Source: DAOTKC01 sp035449045 (lineage in GTDB: Bacteria > Bacillota > Clostridia > Christensenellales > CAG-917). From it: a stretch of DNA of 42,072 nucleotides. A program made the position numbers and the translations under genes. Shown here in pieces: positions 33,101 to 40,355 of this stretch. The notes below the pieces were generated by a model. That model ran no database searches and was not told the DNA's origin. It saw only the letters and a program-made list of their open reading frames with translations. Every line of letters starts with the position of its first letter. The stretch's first letter is position 1. The stretch spans positions 1 through 42,072 of the forward strand of contig DAOTKC010000011.1 of assembly GCA_035449045.1 (NCBI GenBank), written 5' to 3'.

Positions 33101-33480
33101 AGCGTGGTTTCGGCGGCTACGTTGATTTCGTCTTTTTTCAGCGCCTTCAAAAACTCGATGAGCGCTTCGCTCTTTTGAAGCATCGGCTCGCCGCCCGATA
33201 TTGTGACGCCGCCGCCTGTCGAGAAATAATACTGCTTGTCTTTTTCAATGACCTTGAGTAGCTCGGGCACGGTGTATTCTACCGCAGCCTTGCCGTCAAA
33301 CTCCAGTCCCTCGGGGTTTTGGCACCATAGGCACCTCAGCCCGCAACCTTGGAAGAACACCGTCGTTCTAATTCCCGGCCCGTCGTGAACGCAAGTTCTT
33401 TGGATTTTTAAGACTTTCAGTTTCCCTTCGGCCTTCATGCTTTCGGCCGCTTGGTTTTTCTCAACCGCCGTCTTCGCCAT
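30169..33480 (-). CDS. Fused glycyl radical enzyme activase and glycyl radical enzyme
   Basis: This single 1103-residue frame joins two proteins that are normally separate. Residues about 20-265 are the radical SAM activase: VHDGPGIRTT (31-40), the cluster motif CGLRCLWC (Cys 46, 50, 53), and SGGEP (95-99). The ferredoxin insert with extra clusters found in most non-PFL activases is missing. Residues about 275-1103 are a full glycyl radical enzyme: PFL-like domain beginning near ERVLKVQNDI, the active-site GCVEP (Cys 704, Glu 706) and the glycyl loop RVAGY (Gly 1080). GCVEP resembles diol/glycerol dehydratase and choline lyase type enzymes rather than PFL, so a dehydratase or C-X lyase reaction is likely; the substrate is unknown. 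The ATG follows AAGGAGAG at 7 nt. A sugar cluster begins on the other side of the promoter region. Confidence 0.92.
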   Translation of the reverse strand: MAKTAVEKNQAAESMKAEGKLKVLKIQRTCVHDGPGIRTTVFFQGCGLRCLWCQNPEGLEFDGKAAVEYTVPELLKVIEKDKQYYFSTGGGVTISGGEPMLQKSEALIEFLKALKKDEINVAAETTLYAPWENIERAAPYIDLFYVDLKAVDDEELHKRCTGRESSLIRENLEKLLKLGKEITFRMVMVPGHNDGAGAIEKAAIFLKKIGFYSIELLKYHSMYVDKAKRFGIEIPDLKISPAEAEESVRRGLKLFIDNGINAYNIDIEEKEYQTEFPERVLKVQNDIREAPRALCIEVSKLKTQYYKKNGFDKPVHIHRAERLAYVLKNKSVKVYPQELLVGNFTSKRVAGQVWEEQYGILDIVFLYKINRQTPVSFQCSFKERWYFYLKIFPFWLKHSLLTKVNTKFADFRAMIARSSEMIAGFNNNMAAIAHFIVNFERLLTLGTDGIIAEIEKKRAEKPKNNQDFYDGAIIALKALGEFGQKYSEALTELAKTETDEARKAELLEMAEICANVPKNPARTYHEALQSMLFLQIALCTEAYENAVSFGRVDQILYPYYKRDLDAGRITYEKARELLCLFVLKIDEIILVNDGDSYLNVSKLFETLSVDQALTFGGVDKNGNDATNDLTYMLIDACELQPLAINMVARIHKNSPKKYLDRLAEIYIHGCPMPELFSDDIYIPSLMRHYDTTLEHARNYAIVGCVEPNASDDHFGNTDCANMNLALPLLQAMKGHEHDLWNYSQKEQWEKIHTKLINYTFKGDGKLSKKIVAARAKQIKKRQAKRGYFDYNPPETMDELLSRFQTRLNHLAKGVLTDHQKIEAALRKDFTTPLASSLYPNCVETGVDLYEGGARFNTSGIQAVGITDVADSFHALNEVVFKNREYTMRDIIEAVDANFEGEKNQKIRERLLSVPKFGDDVSDEPSYWVTETMRMYNEALASVPNCPRNGRYMAGYYALNVSDRYGRVTQALPSGRLAGVPLANSVAPHYGMEQNDLISALNAISKVNFTDYAPNGTTVTFTIDSALFPGDSGKNNLSSIFKTFLTSGGMQFQPNIINKKILIDAYNNPEKYKYLMVRVAGYCAYFNELSDDLKRIIIERTCYS

Positions 33481-33534
33481 AATAATCTCTCCTTATCAAT
33501 CCGTATATATTCACTAAAATATATTCAAACTCGC

Positions 33535-33714
33535 GGCAATTTGCCAAACCGAGAATAAACTGCCAAAAAATATTTTAAGTTAAGCGCCGAATCGCAGAAG
33601 AAATACATTGTTTAAAAGGCGCCAAACAAAACGAATAAGTATTATAAAACTTTGAGGGAAAAATGCATTAACAAATTGCCAAATCTCCCCGCTCTTTCAC
33701 TTTATCCGCTCTTT
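33535..33714. promoter_or_regulatory. Repeated short boxes in the GRE 5' leader
   Basis: TGCCAAA occurs at 33542-33548, 33561-33567 and 33677-33683, the first inside the palindrome GGCAATTTGCC (33535-33545). CCGCTCTTT occurs at 33689-33697 and 33706-33714, a 17 bp period. These are possible binding sites for an unknown regulator. There is no gene in this region (33481-33848). Confidence 0.4.
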
Positions 33715-33735
33715 ACTTATATTTACTTATATAAT

Positions 33736-33763
33736 TTTATATCCGGTTCTTTAAGTTTGTCAA
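33736..33763 (-). promoter_or_regulatory. Promoter of the activase-GRE fusion gene
   Basis: On the minus strand, a consensus TTGACA (33763-33758) and TATAAA (33741-33736) are 16 bp apart. The 5' leader would be about 250 nt long. Confidence 0.7.
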
Positions 33764-33848
33764 CATTTTTTTTCATTTGTCTAATAAAAAACACCTATTA
33801 CTATCAGTTAATAATATTTTAACAACCAAAAATGCGGTCGCTTAAAAA

Positions 33849-33877
33849 TTGCTTAATTTGTCAAAATCGTGTAAACT
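33849..33877 (+). promoter_or_regulatory. Promoter of the PfkB gene
   Basis: TTGCTT (33849-33854) and TAAACT (33872-33877) are 17 bp apart, 37 bp before the ATG at 33915. Confidence 0.6.
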
Positions 33878-33914
33878 AAAATTTATAGAAAAATACTTAG
33901 TTTTTGGGTGGCGT

Positions 33915-34841
33915 ATGCGGATTTTTGCGATAGGTGAAGCGCTGATTGACTTTATGCCGGAGGGCGCGGGATTTATTCCCGTCGTGGGCGGCGCGCCCGC
34001 CAACGTGACTGCCTGCGCGGCCAAGCTCGGGCGTAAGGCATATTTTATCGGCAAAGTCGGCGCCGACTTGTTCGGAAAGAAAATAAGAGAAGAGCTCGGC
34101 GCGGCGGGCGTAAACCTGGACTATCTTCATTTCACCAAGCGCGCCAACACCGCACTAAGCTTCGTCACGTTGAAAAAAGGCGGCGAGCGCGAGTTCGCCT
34201 TCTACCGAAAGCCCTCCGCCGATATGTTTTTGAGCCCTAAAGAGATAAATAAAATTCAGTTCGAGGCCTCCGATATCCTTCATTTTTGCTCGGTGGATTT
34301 AATCGACAAGCCGGTGAAGGCGGCGACTGTTGCCGCCATAAAAAAGCTTAAGGCGGCGGGCGGCCTCATATCCTTCGACCCCAATATCAGAAAGTCGCTT
34401 TGGGACGACCACGAGAAATACAAAAAGACCGTCAACGGGTTTTTGGGCTACGCCGACGTAATAAAGCTTTCCGGCGACGAGTGCGACTTCATTTTCGGCC
34501 ATTCCGATTTTGACAAAATCGCAAAGGAGCTTTTGGAGAGCGCCAAAATAGTGCTGTTCACTTTCGGCGGCGAAGGCAGCCGCTGTTACTACGCAGACAG
34601 CGTCTTTGATCAAGCCGCCTATCCCGTAAAATGCGTCGATACCACGGGCGCGGGCGACAGCTTTATCGGCACCTTTTTAAGCTTTTTAGACCTTTCGGCT
34701 ATTCCTTTTTCCATTCCCTCGGCGCTCAACTACGCTTCCGCCTGTTCGGCGCTGGTATGCTCCAAAAAGGGCGTTTTAACATCCCTTCCCACGCTGAAAG
34801 CATTAAAAAACTTTATGTCGAAAAGCAATGCCGAGAAATAA
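33915..34841 (+). CDS. PfkB-family carbohydrate kinase (fructokinase-like)
   Basis: This is a ribokinase/PfkB-type sugar kinase of 308 residues. It shows the GGAPAN signature (25-30), LISFDPNIR, and the catalytic DTTGAGDSF (242-250, catalytic Asp 248). Overall pattern is that of fructokinase, phosphorylating fructose or a related hexose with ATP. I start at the ATG at 33915, where homology (MRIFAIGEALID) begins; the longer frame from 33849 includes the promoter. It is divergent from the GRE gene and next to mannoside-utilisation genes, so it may phosphorylate a hexose released there. Mannokinase activity is possible but not shown. Confidence 0.88.
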   Translation: MRIFAIGEALIDFMPEGAGFIPVVGGAPANVTACAAKLGRKAYFIGKVGADLFGKKIREELGAAGVNLDYLHFTKRANTALSFVTLKKGGEREFAFYRKPSADMFLSPKEINKIQFEASDILHFCSVDLIDKPVKAATVAAIKKLKAAGGLISFDPNIRKSLWDDHEKYKKTVNGFLGYADVIKLSGDECDFIFGHSDFDKIAKELLESAKIVLFTFGGEGSRCYYADSVFDQAAYPVKCVDTTGAGDSFIGTFLSFLDLSAIPFSIPSALNYASACSALVCSKKGVLTSLPTLKALKNFMSKSNAEK

Positions 34842-34903
34842 CGGTAAAGCAAGAAAAAACTTAGCAGCTATCCCAATATCTAACAGAAAATTATGAAATA
34901 TTA

Positions 34904-34927
34904 AAAAAAGCGCCGCGGCGCTTTTTT
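34904..34927. terminator. Bidirectional terminator after the PfkB gene
   Basis: A perfect 24 bp palindrome, six A, GCGCCG, CGGCGC, six T, lies between the converging PfkB and epimerase-like genes. Confidence 0.9.
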
Positions 34928-34953
34928 AGTTGCATTAAAAATTTCTCTTCCTT

Positions 34954-35856
34954 TCAACGCATTTCATATTTCGTGGCAAATTCATAGTTGAAAACGCCGA
35001 GAGGCGGGAGCCTGTTAATCAAAAGCTTTGTCTTAAGCTCGCGTTTGGGCGGGTTTTCGTCGGGAAGCCCCCACCACGGCTCGACGCAGACGTAGCCGCC
35101 GCGGCGCTTGTGCGACCATAGAGCGAGAACGGGCGGATTATTTAAATCGAAGGAAATGTCGATGCCGGAAGGCCGCCTTATCGTAAGTCCCCCTTTCAAA
35201 TCCTTTAAAATAATGGCGTCGTTAGCGAAAAGAGATTTTGAGAGAAAAAGCTCGTCCGCAGTCCGCCATCTGTCTTCGCCCGTAATGAAATATCCGCTTT
35301 CGTCGGCGGTGTAGCGACACAGATTTTGAGCTTTCTCAAAAATGACGCTGTTAGCCGAGGTATCGTCGGTTTCGTCGTTTTCCATATAATCCAAGGCGTA
35401 GCCGGGGTGTCCGCCGAGGTAAAAATACATCTCTTCCTCATCTAAATTTCTGACTTCGTAAGAGGTGATGAGAGAATTTTTTATCAGGCGGTAGTATACC
35501 GTAAACTCAAATCGAAAAGGGTAGCATTTCAGCGTTTTCTCGCTGAAGCGTAGCCTTAGCGTAAGAGCGGAATCGCTCTTTTCGGCCGTTCCAAAATCTA
35601 AGTAGGGCGCAAGGCCGTGAATGGGCATTTGATATTTGACGCCGCGGTGAAGATACCAACCGTCCATAAGGCGCGCGACAAAAGGGAAGATTACCAAATC
35701 CTTACCCGTCCAAGATTCTTTGTCGCCCTGCCAGAGAAGCTCGCGCGCGGCGGGCTTGAAAAACACGCTGTCGAGCGTGGCTCCCCGCCGCGAAATTATT
35801 ACCGACAAAAAATCGTTCTCTATTTTAATTTTTTCTTCCATGCAAGGTTTATCCAT
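34954..35856 (-). CDS. Aldose 1-epimerase-like protein (galactose mutarotase family)
   Basis: This is a 300-residue protein of the galactose mutarotase-like fold (LacX-like subgroup). It shows IFPFVARLMDGWY, the MPIHGLAPY segment with a conserved His, the GGHPGYAL motif with the second His, and a C-terminal CVEPWWGLPDENP, where Glu is the catalytic base in relatives. It should interconvert sugar anomers. The first ATG (35856) lacks a ribosome site; an ATG five codons later (35841) is equally possible. It is between the converging PfkB gene and manA, both sugar genes. Confidence 0.85.
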   Translation of the reverse strand: MDKPCMEEKIKIENDFLSVIISRRGATLDSVFFKPAARELLWQGDKESWTGKDLVIFPFVARLMDGWYLHRGVKYQMPIHGLAPYLDFGTAEKSDSALTLRLRFSEKTLKCYPFRFEFTVYYRLIKNSLITSYEVRNLDEEEMYFYLGGHPGYALDYMENDETDDTSANSVIFEKAQNLCRYTADESGYFITGEDRWRTADELFLSKSLFANDAIILKDLKGGLTIRRPSGIDISFDLNNPPVLALWSHKRRGGYVCVEPWWGLPDENPPKRELKTKLLINRLPPLGVFNYEFATKYEMR

Positions 35857-35979
35857 TCAAAATGATATGATTAAGCGGGTTTTCTGAAATTTGAGCATTA
35901 TATTAGTGAATAAAATCAGAATATCGCATAAGCGCAATTTGGTGTATATTGCTTGATAATAACCTGACCGTTATCAGGC

Positions 35980-36002
35980 TAAAAACTTGCGTCTTTGCAA
36001 GT
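35980..36002 (-). terminator. Terminator of manA
   Basis: On the minus strand, ACTTGC (36002-35997) and GCAAGT (35990-35985) form a 6 bp stem followed by TTTTT. It lies 4 bp after the manA stop. Confidence 0.75.
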
Positions 36003-36006
36003 AAGC

Positions 36007-37059
36007 TTAGTCTTGCAGGCTGGGCAGGCATTCGATTATTTCGGCTGTGCCTCGGATTTTGAATTTGTTTTGGGCAGCGTAGGGCAGGAAGAAATAGTCG
36101 CCACGCTTGACTGCTCGGCGATAATTTTCGCCGATTATCTCGGCACTTCCTTTGAGCATAATGTAAACCGCGGGCGCAAAATCCATGACGAAGCAGCCGT
36201 TATTTAAGGTGTGCCTGTTTTCGGCAAAGCAGGTTGTTTCGTCATAGCTTATTAAGGCTTCTTTTTGATAAGACTCGGTTTTTATGACGGTATTGGGTGT
36301 TATTTTGGCCGACTTGAGCGCGGTCTTTCCGAACATATCAAAATCGAAGCAATCGAGCGCCTGCGATTTTGTCAGCCCTATGTATTTTTCGTTTTCGCTG
36401 ATTTTATAGTCGCCGCACCAGTTTTCGGGCTGTATGGTAAAGTCGGTGGGCTCCTGAACCTCTAATATCGTGCATCCGGCGCCGATGGCGTGAACCAGTC
36501 CCGCTCTTATTAAATAGATATCGCCGATTTTGGCGGGGACGGAGGCGAGCGCCGTCGCCATTATGTCCTTTTCCGAAAGGCTGCGCTCCTCGAGGGCGGA
36601 CAGCGCCGCTTTATCGATTTTGTCCTTAAAGCCGAAGTAGATGACGGCGCCCGGTCGGGTGTCGATAACCAGCCACGCCTCGGTCTTTCCGTAGCTGCTG
36701 TTAAAATATTTGCGCGAAAATTCCTTGGTGGGGTGGACCTGAACGGGCAACCTTATCGCGCTGTCCAAAAACTTGACGAGGCAGTCGTATTTTCGGCCGC
36801 CGAGAAGAAGCTCTTTTTCCTCTTTTAAAAAGTCGTCGAAGAAAATATCGGTGCCGCGCACTCTCGATACGCCGTCGCGAGGCCCGAAATAGCGCGGGTT
36901 AATCGCCTTAACTCCGCTCGCTATCCATTCCTCGGGGAACATATTGTCCTCGGGCGGGTCGTTCATAAGGCTTGCGTATTGTTTGCCGCCGGTATAAACC
37001 CTGAAAACGCGGTTGCGCTCGAAAAATATCGGCTCGCTCGCGAGTTTCGTTTTATCCAT
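36007..37059 (-). CDS. manA: Mannose-6-phosphate isomerase, class I
   Basis: ManA interconverts mannose-6-phosphate and fructose-6-phosphate, feeding mannose into glycolysis. The 350-residue protein has the zinc-binding motifs: QVHP (Gln, His), GKTEAW (Glu), and LVHAIGAGC (His), and the catalytic region EPTDFTIQPENW. The C-terminal cupin half contains the beta strands of the type I family. The ATG follows TAGGGAGGAC. It is divergently transcribed from the alpha-mannosidase gene, with a near-consensus promoter. Together the two would convert mannosides to fructose-6-phosphate if a mannose kinase is present. Confidence 0.92.
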   Translation of the reverse strand: MDKTKLASEPIFFERNRVFRVYTGGKQYASLMNDPPEDNMFPEEWIASGVKAINPRYFGPRDGVSRVRGTDIFFDDFLKEEKELLLGGRKYDCLVKFLDSAIRLPVQVHPTKEFSRKYFNSSYGKTEAWLVIDTRPGAVIYFGFKDKIDKAALSALEERSLSEKDIMATALASVPAKIGDIYLIRAGLVHAIGAGCTILEVQEPTDFTIQPENWCGDYKISENEKYIGLTKSQALDCFDFDMFGKTALKSAKITPNTVIKTESYQKEALISYDETTCFAENRHTLNNGCFVMDFAPAVYIMLKGSAEIIGENYRRAVKRGDYFFLPYAAQNKFKIRGTAEIIECLPSLQD

Positions 37060-37089
37060 AAGTCCTCCCTAAGAGCTAAATTCTAATTC

Positions 37090-37101
37090 CGGCATATGCC
37101 G
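37090..37101. promoter_or_regulatory. Palindrome at the predicted manA start site
   Basis: CGGCATATGCCG is a perfect 12 bp palindrome, immediately downstream of the manA -10 element. It may be an operator. Confidence 0.4.
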
Positions 37102-37109
37102 CTTGATTA

Positions 37110-37138
37110 ATTTTAACCGCGGGCAGTAAAAAAGTCAA
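37110..37138 (-). promoter_or_regulatory. Promoter of manA
   Basis: TTGACT (37138-37133) and TAAAAT (37115-37110) on the minus strand are 17 bp apart. Confidence 0.7.
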
Positions 37139-37187
37139 TGAAACCTTCTTTGGACCGGATAATAAGATGCATTTAAAGAAATCTATA

Positions 37188-37216
37188 TTGACTAGCGGAC
37201 TTAGGTATTGTATTAT
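37188..37216 (+). promoter_or_regulatory. Promoter of the GH38 alpha-mannosidase gene
   Basis: TTGACT (37188-37193) and TATTAT (37211-37216) are 17 bp apart, about 70 bp before the ATG. Confidence 0.7.
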
Positions 37217-37227
37217 AGTTTTATATA

Positions 37228-37262
37228 CGCGCGCGCCCGCTTTCGGACTTTTGCGCGCGCGC
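37228..37262 (+). promoter_or_regulatory. GC-alternating hairpin in the alpha-mannosidase 5' leader
   Basis: CGCGCGCGC (37228-37236) and GCGCGCGCGC (37253-37262) are complementary and enclose a 16 nt loop. A short AT-rich tract follows, then the ribosome site AAGGAGA. The hairpin is between the promoter and the start codon, so it could affect mRNA stability or translation. Confidence 0.5.
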
Positions 37263-37286
37263 TCTAAATTTTTAAGGAGATTATCC

Positions 37287-40247
37287 ATGAACAAGGAAAC
37301 TCAAAACAAAGCCGTTTACACTTATTTGAGCTATTTTTCCATCCCGCGTTATTCGCTCTATCTCTACAATATCGGCCGCAAGATTTATAAAACCGCGCTT
37401 CCCCTTAAATCGGAAATTTTCATATCAGACGAGCCTATTCCGCCCGCAGAGGCGCCCAACCTTGAGTTTATGCCGATAAAGCCGGGCACGACGTGGGCGA
37501 AAGAGCTTTATAAATGCGCTTGGTTCCGTTTTTCGGCGGAAGGGGATTTGAGCGGCAAGTTCGAGGATCCCGAAAATTACGCCGTCATCATCGATACCGG
37601 CTCGGAAGGGCTGGTCTACGACGGCGTCGAGCCCGTCTTGGGACTCACTAATATCTTGGGAATAGGCGAAATATTCCAGCCTGTGCGCGGCAAAAAAATC
37701 GTTCCCTTGAATTATGTTTTGAAAGACGGCAAAATCGACTTTTTGGTTGACGCTGGCTTCAACGGCCTGTTCGGCCGCAAGGTTTTTAACGGCGTTTTCA
37801 AACGCGCCGAAGTTTGCAGCTTGAACAGCGAGCTGCTTGAATATTATTACGACTTTTTGACCGTCTACAAGCTTGCCGTCGTAAAACGCGACAACGAGCG
37901 CGCCGAAATAAAGCGTGACTTAAACAAGGCGATGTCCTTGTCGTCGGGGCTTTCGCCCGAGAGTATAGAAAACGCGCGCGCCGTCCTCAAAAAGTATTTC
38001 ACCGGCAATAACGACGACTTCGACGTGACGGCGGTAGGCCACGCTCACCTCGACCTCGCATGGCTCTGGCCCGTCCGCGAGACCAAGAGAAAGGCGGAAC
38101 GCACGCTCACTAACGCGCTTCACAACATAAAAAAATATCCCGACTACGTTTTCGGCGTCAGCCAGCCCCAGATTTTCGAATGGATTAAGCCATCGCTTTT
38201 TCAGCGCGTCAAGGAAGCCGTTCGCGCCGGCAGAATCGAGCCGCAGGGCGCGATGTGGGTGGAGCCCGATACCAACCTTCCCTCGGGCGAGTCGCTGATT
38301 CGCCAATGCTACTACGGCAAGGGCTTTTGGAAGCGCGAGTTCGGCATCGATATGGACTATCTCTGGGTTCCCGACGTCTTCGGTTACAGCGCCTCGCTAC
38401 CCCGCATTTTGAAGGGTTCGGGCGTCGATAAGATGGTGACAATCAAAATCAACTGGAACGATTTCAACCACTTCCCCCACCACTCCTTTAATTGGGAGGG
38501 CATCGGCGGCGAGCAAATCCTCGTCCACATGCCGCCCGAAGGCGACTACAACAGCTCGGCATGCCCTTACGCGCTGAACAGCATCAAAGAGGGCTACCAT
38601 CAAAAGGACGTTTCCCAAAACGCGCTCATGGTCTTCGGCGTCGGCGACGGCGGCGGCGGGCCGGGCGAACTGCACCTGAAATTCCTTTCGCGCGAGCGCG
38701 TCATGCCCGGCCTTCCCAAGGTCGATTTTGGCAGCGCCAAATCATTCTTCAACAAGCTCGAAAAGGATAAGGACGCCTTCCCGAGCTATAAGGGCGAGCT
38801 GTATCTTGAACGTCATCAGGGCACCTATACCTCGCAGGGCAAGACCAAGCTCAACAACCGCCGCGCCGAGCAGGCGCTCCACGAGCTCGAGTTCATTCTC
38901 GCCGCGGCCTACGTCAAGGGCTATCCCTATCCCCACGCAAAACTCGACGAGCTTTGGAAGGAGGTGCTTCTCTATCAGTTCCACGACATACTGCCGGGCT
39001 CCTCGGTAAACCGCGTCTATAAAGAGACGGCGGCCGCCTACGAGCGGATTCAAAGCGACATCAAGGAGCTTAAGGAGGCGGCGTGCAAATTCTTGGGCGA
39101 AGGCGAGCTTAACGCGCTAAACGCCACATCATTTACGCAAAACGGATACATAAAGTCGGAAAACGGTTGGAAAGCTTATCAGTTGCCGCCTTATTCCGCG
39201 CTGCCGCTTAAAGATGCCGCGCCTACAAACGAGCTAAAATGCGGAGAAGATTTTATCGAAAACGAGTATCTGCGGGTTACCTTCGACGCGGCCGGCGATA
39301 TCCAAAATATACTCGATAAAAAGGAAAACAGGCTTGTCGCCAAGAAGTCTTTGGGCGGTCTCAGAATTTATTCCGACAAGAAAAAGCGCCCCTACGACGC
39401 ATGGGACATCCGCATAGAATACGCCGATAAAACTCCCAAGAGCTTAAAGCTGGAGTCCGTCAAATCCTCCGTCGACGGCATGAGCGTGAAGCGTGTGCAG
39501 AAGCTTGCCTTTAATAAATCCTCGGCTGTGCAGACGATCGAGCTTATGGCGGGCGAGCCGATGCTGAGAGTTTCATGCGCCGTCGACTGGCACGAAAACC
39601 ACAAGATGCTTCGCGCCGATTTCTATCCCGCCGCCTACAGCAGCAAGGCGCTGTTCGACATCCAAATGGGGCATTTCGAGCGCTCGACCAAAACCGACAA
39701 CCGCATCGAATGGGCGCAGTTCGAGGTTTCGGCGCATAAATGGGCCGACGTCTACTGCACAAAACAGGGCTACGGTCTGGCGCTCTTAAACGACTGTAAA
39801 TACGGCTACCGCGCCAAAAACGGGTTAATCAGCTTAAATTTACTTCGCTCGCCCACCTATCCCGATAAAAAATGCGACCGCGGCAGGCATAACTTCACCT
39901 TTGCGCTCTATCCCCACAAAAAGCCGGCGCTCGAATCGGAGCTGGTGCCGCTCGGCTACCGCTTGAACAATCCCGTCAAGCTCGTTAATGTGCCCAAAAT
40001 CGAGGAGTTCGTAAAAACAACCAATCCCGCCGTCGTCATTGAAAACGTCATGGTGACGCCCGACGGCTTGGTTGCCGTTCGGCTCTACGAGGGCAGAAAC
40101 GCTCAGGCGGAGTGCGCGCTTGTTCCCGCTTTCGAGTTCAAAGAAGCGTTTGAGAGCAACCTTATTTACGAAAACCGCAAGCCTGCCGATATCGCCGAGC
40201 TTTCCTTTAAACCCTACGAGATTAAGACGATACTTCTGAAAATTTAA
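37287..40247 (+). CDS. GH38 alpha-mannosidase
   Basis: This is a family 38 alpha-mannosidase that hydrolyses terminal alpha-mannosides with retention. It has 986 residues from the ATG at 37287, which follows TTTAAGGAGA; the longer frame from 37167 crosses the promoter. The zinc-binding HLD in HAHLDLAWLW (His 254, Asp 256), the nucleophile Asp 363 in WVPDVFGYS, and the GH38 middle and C-terminal beta domains (from about residue 560) are present. There is no signal peptide, so the enzyme is cytoplasmic and acts on imported oligosaccharides. The symporter gene 108 bp downstream probably brings in the substrate. Confidence 0.94.
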   Translation: MNKETQNKAVYTYLSYFSIPRYSLYLYNIGRKIYKTALPLKSEIFISDEPIPPAEAPNLEFMPIKPGTTWAKELYKCAWFRFSAEGDLSGKFEDPENYAVIIDTGSEGLVYDGVEPVLGLTNILGIGEIFQPVRGKKIVPLNYVLKDGKIDFLVDAGFNGLFGRKVFNGVFKRAEVCSLNSELLEYYYDFLTVYKLAVVKRDNERAEIKRDLNKAMSLSSGLSPESIENARAVLKKYFTGNNDDFDVTAVGHAHLDLAWLWPVRETKRKAERTLTNALHNIKKYPDYVFGVSQPQIFEWIKPSLFQRVKEAVRAGRIEPQGAMWVEPDTNLPSGESLIRQCYYGKGFWKREFGIDMDYLWVPDVFGYSASLPRILKGSGVDKMVTIKINWNDFNHFPHHSFNWEGIGGEQILVHMPPEGDYNSSACPYALNSIKEGYHQKDVSQNALMVFGVGDGGGGPGELHLKFLSRERVMPGLPKVDFGSAKSFFNKLEKDKDAFPSYKGELYLERHQGTYTSQGKTKLNNRRAEQALHELEFILAAAYVKGYPYPHAKLDELWKEVLLYQFHDILPGSSVNRVYKETAAAYERIQSDIKELKEAACKFLGEGELNALNATSFTQNGYIKSENGWKAYQLPPYSALPLKDAAPTNELKCGEDFIENEYLRVTFDAAGDIQNILDKKENRLVAKKSLGGLRIYSDKKKRPYDAWDIRIEYADKTPKSLKLESVKSSVDGMSVKRVQKLAFNKSSAVQTIELMAGEPMLRVSCAVDWHENHKMLRADFYPAAYSSKALFDIQMGHFERSTKTDNRIEWAQFEVSAHKWADVYCTKQGYGLALLNDCKYGYRAKNGLISLNLLRSPTYPDKKCDRGRHNFTFALYPHKKPALESELVPLGYRLNNPVKLVNVPKIEEFVKTTNPAVVIENVMVTPDGLVAVRLYEGRNAQAECALVPAFEFKEAFESNLIYENRKPADIAELSFKPYEIKTILLKI

Positions 40248-40355
40248 CGGTGGTTTTTGGCGGCAGCGTAAAGCGCGCCGGATTATAACAATTAAATACC
40301 GCAAAGCCAAATAGCCGTTAAGCGCAAAGAAAATACTAGATATTTAGGAGCATTG

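Noticed and set aside
37228..37262. CG-alternating hairpin as a terminator of manA or another gene
   Set aside because: No T-run follows and it is located after the alpha-mannosidase promoter, not after a gene end.
37167..37286. Longer alpha-mannosidase start
   Set aside because: The segment contains the promoter and hairpin; the ATG at 37287 has a good AAGGAGA.
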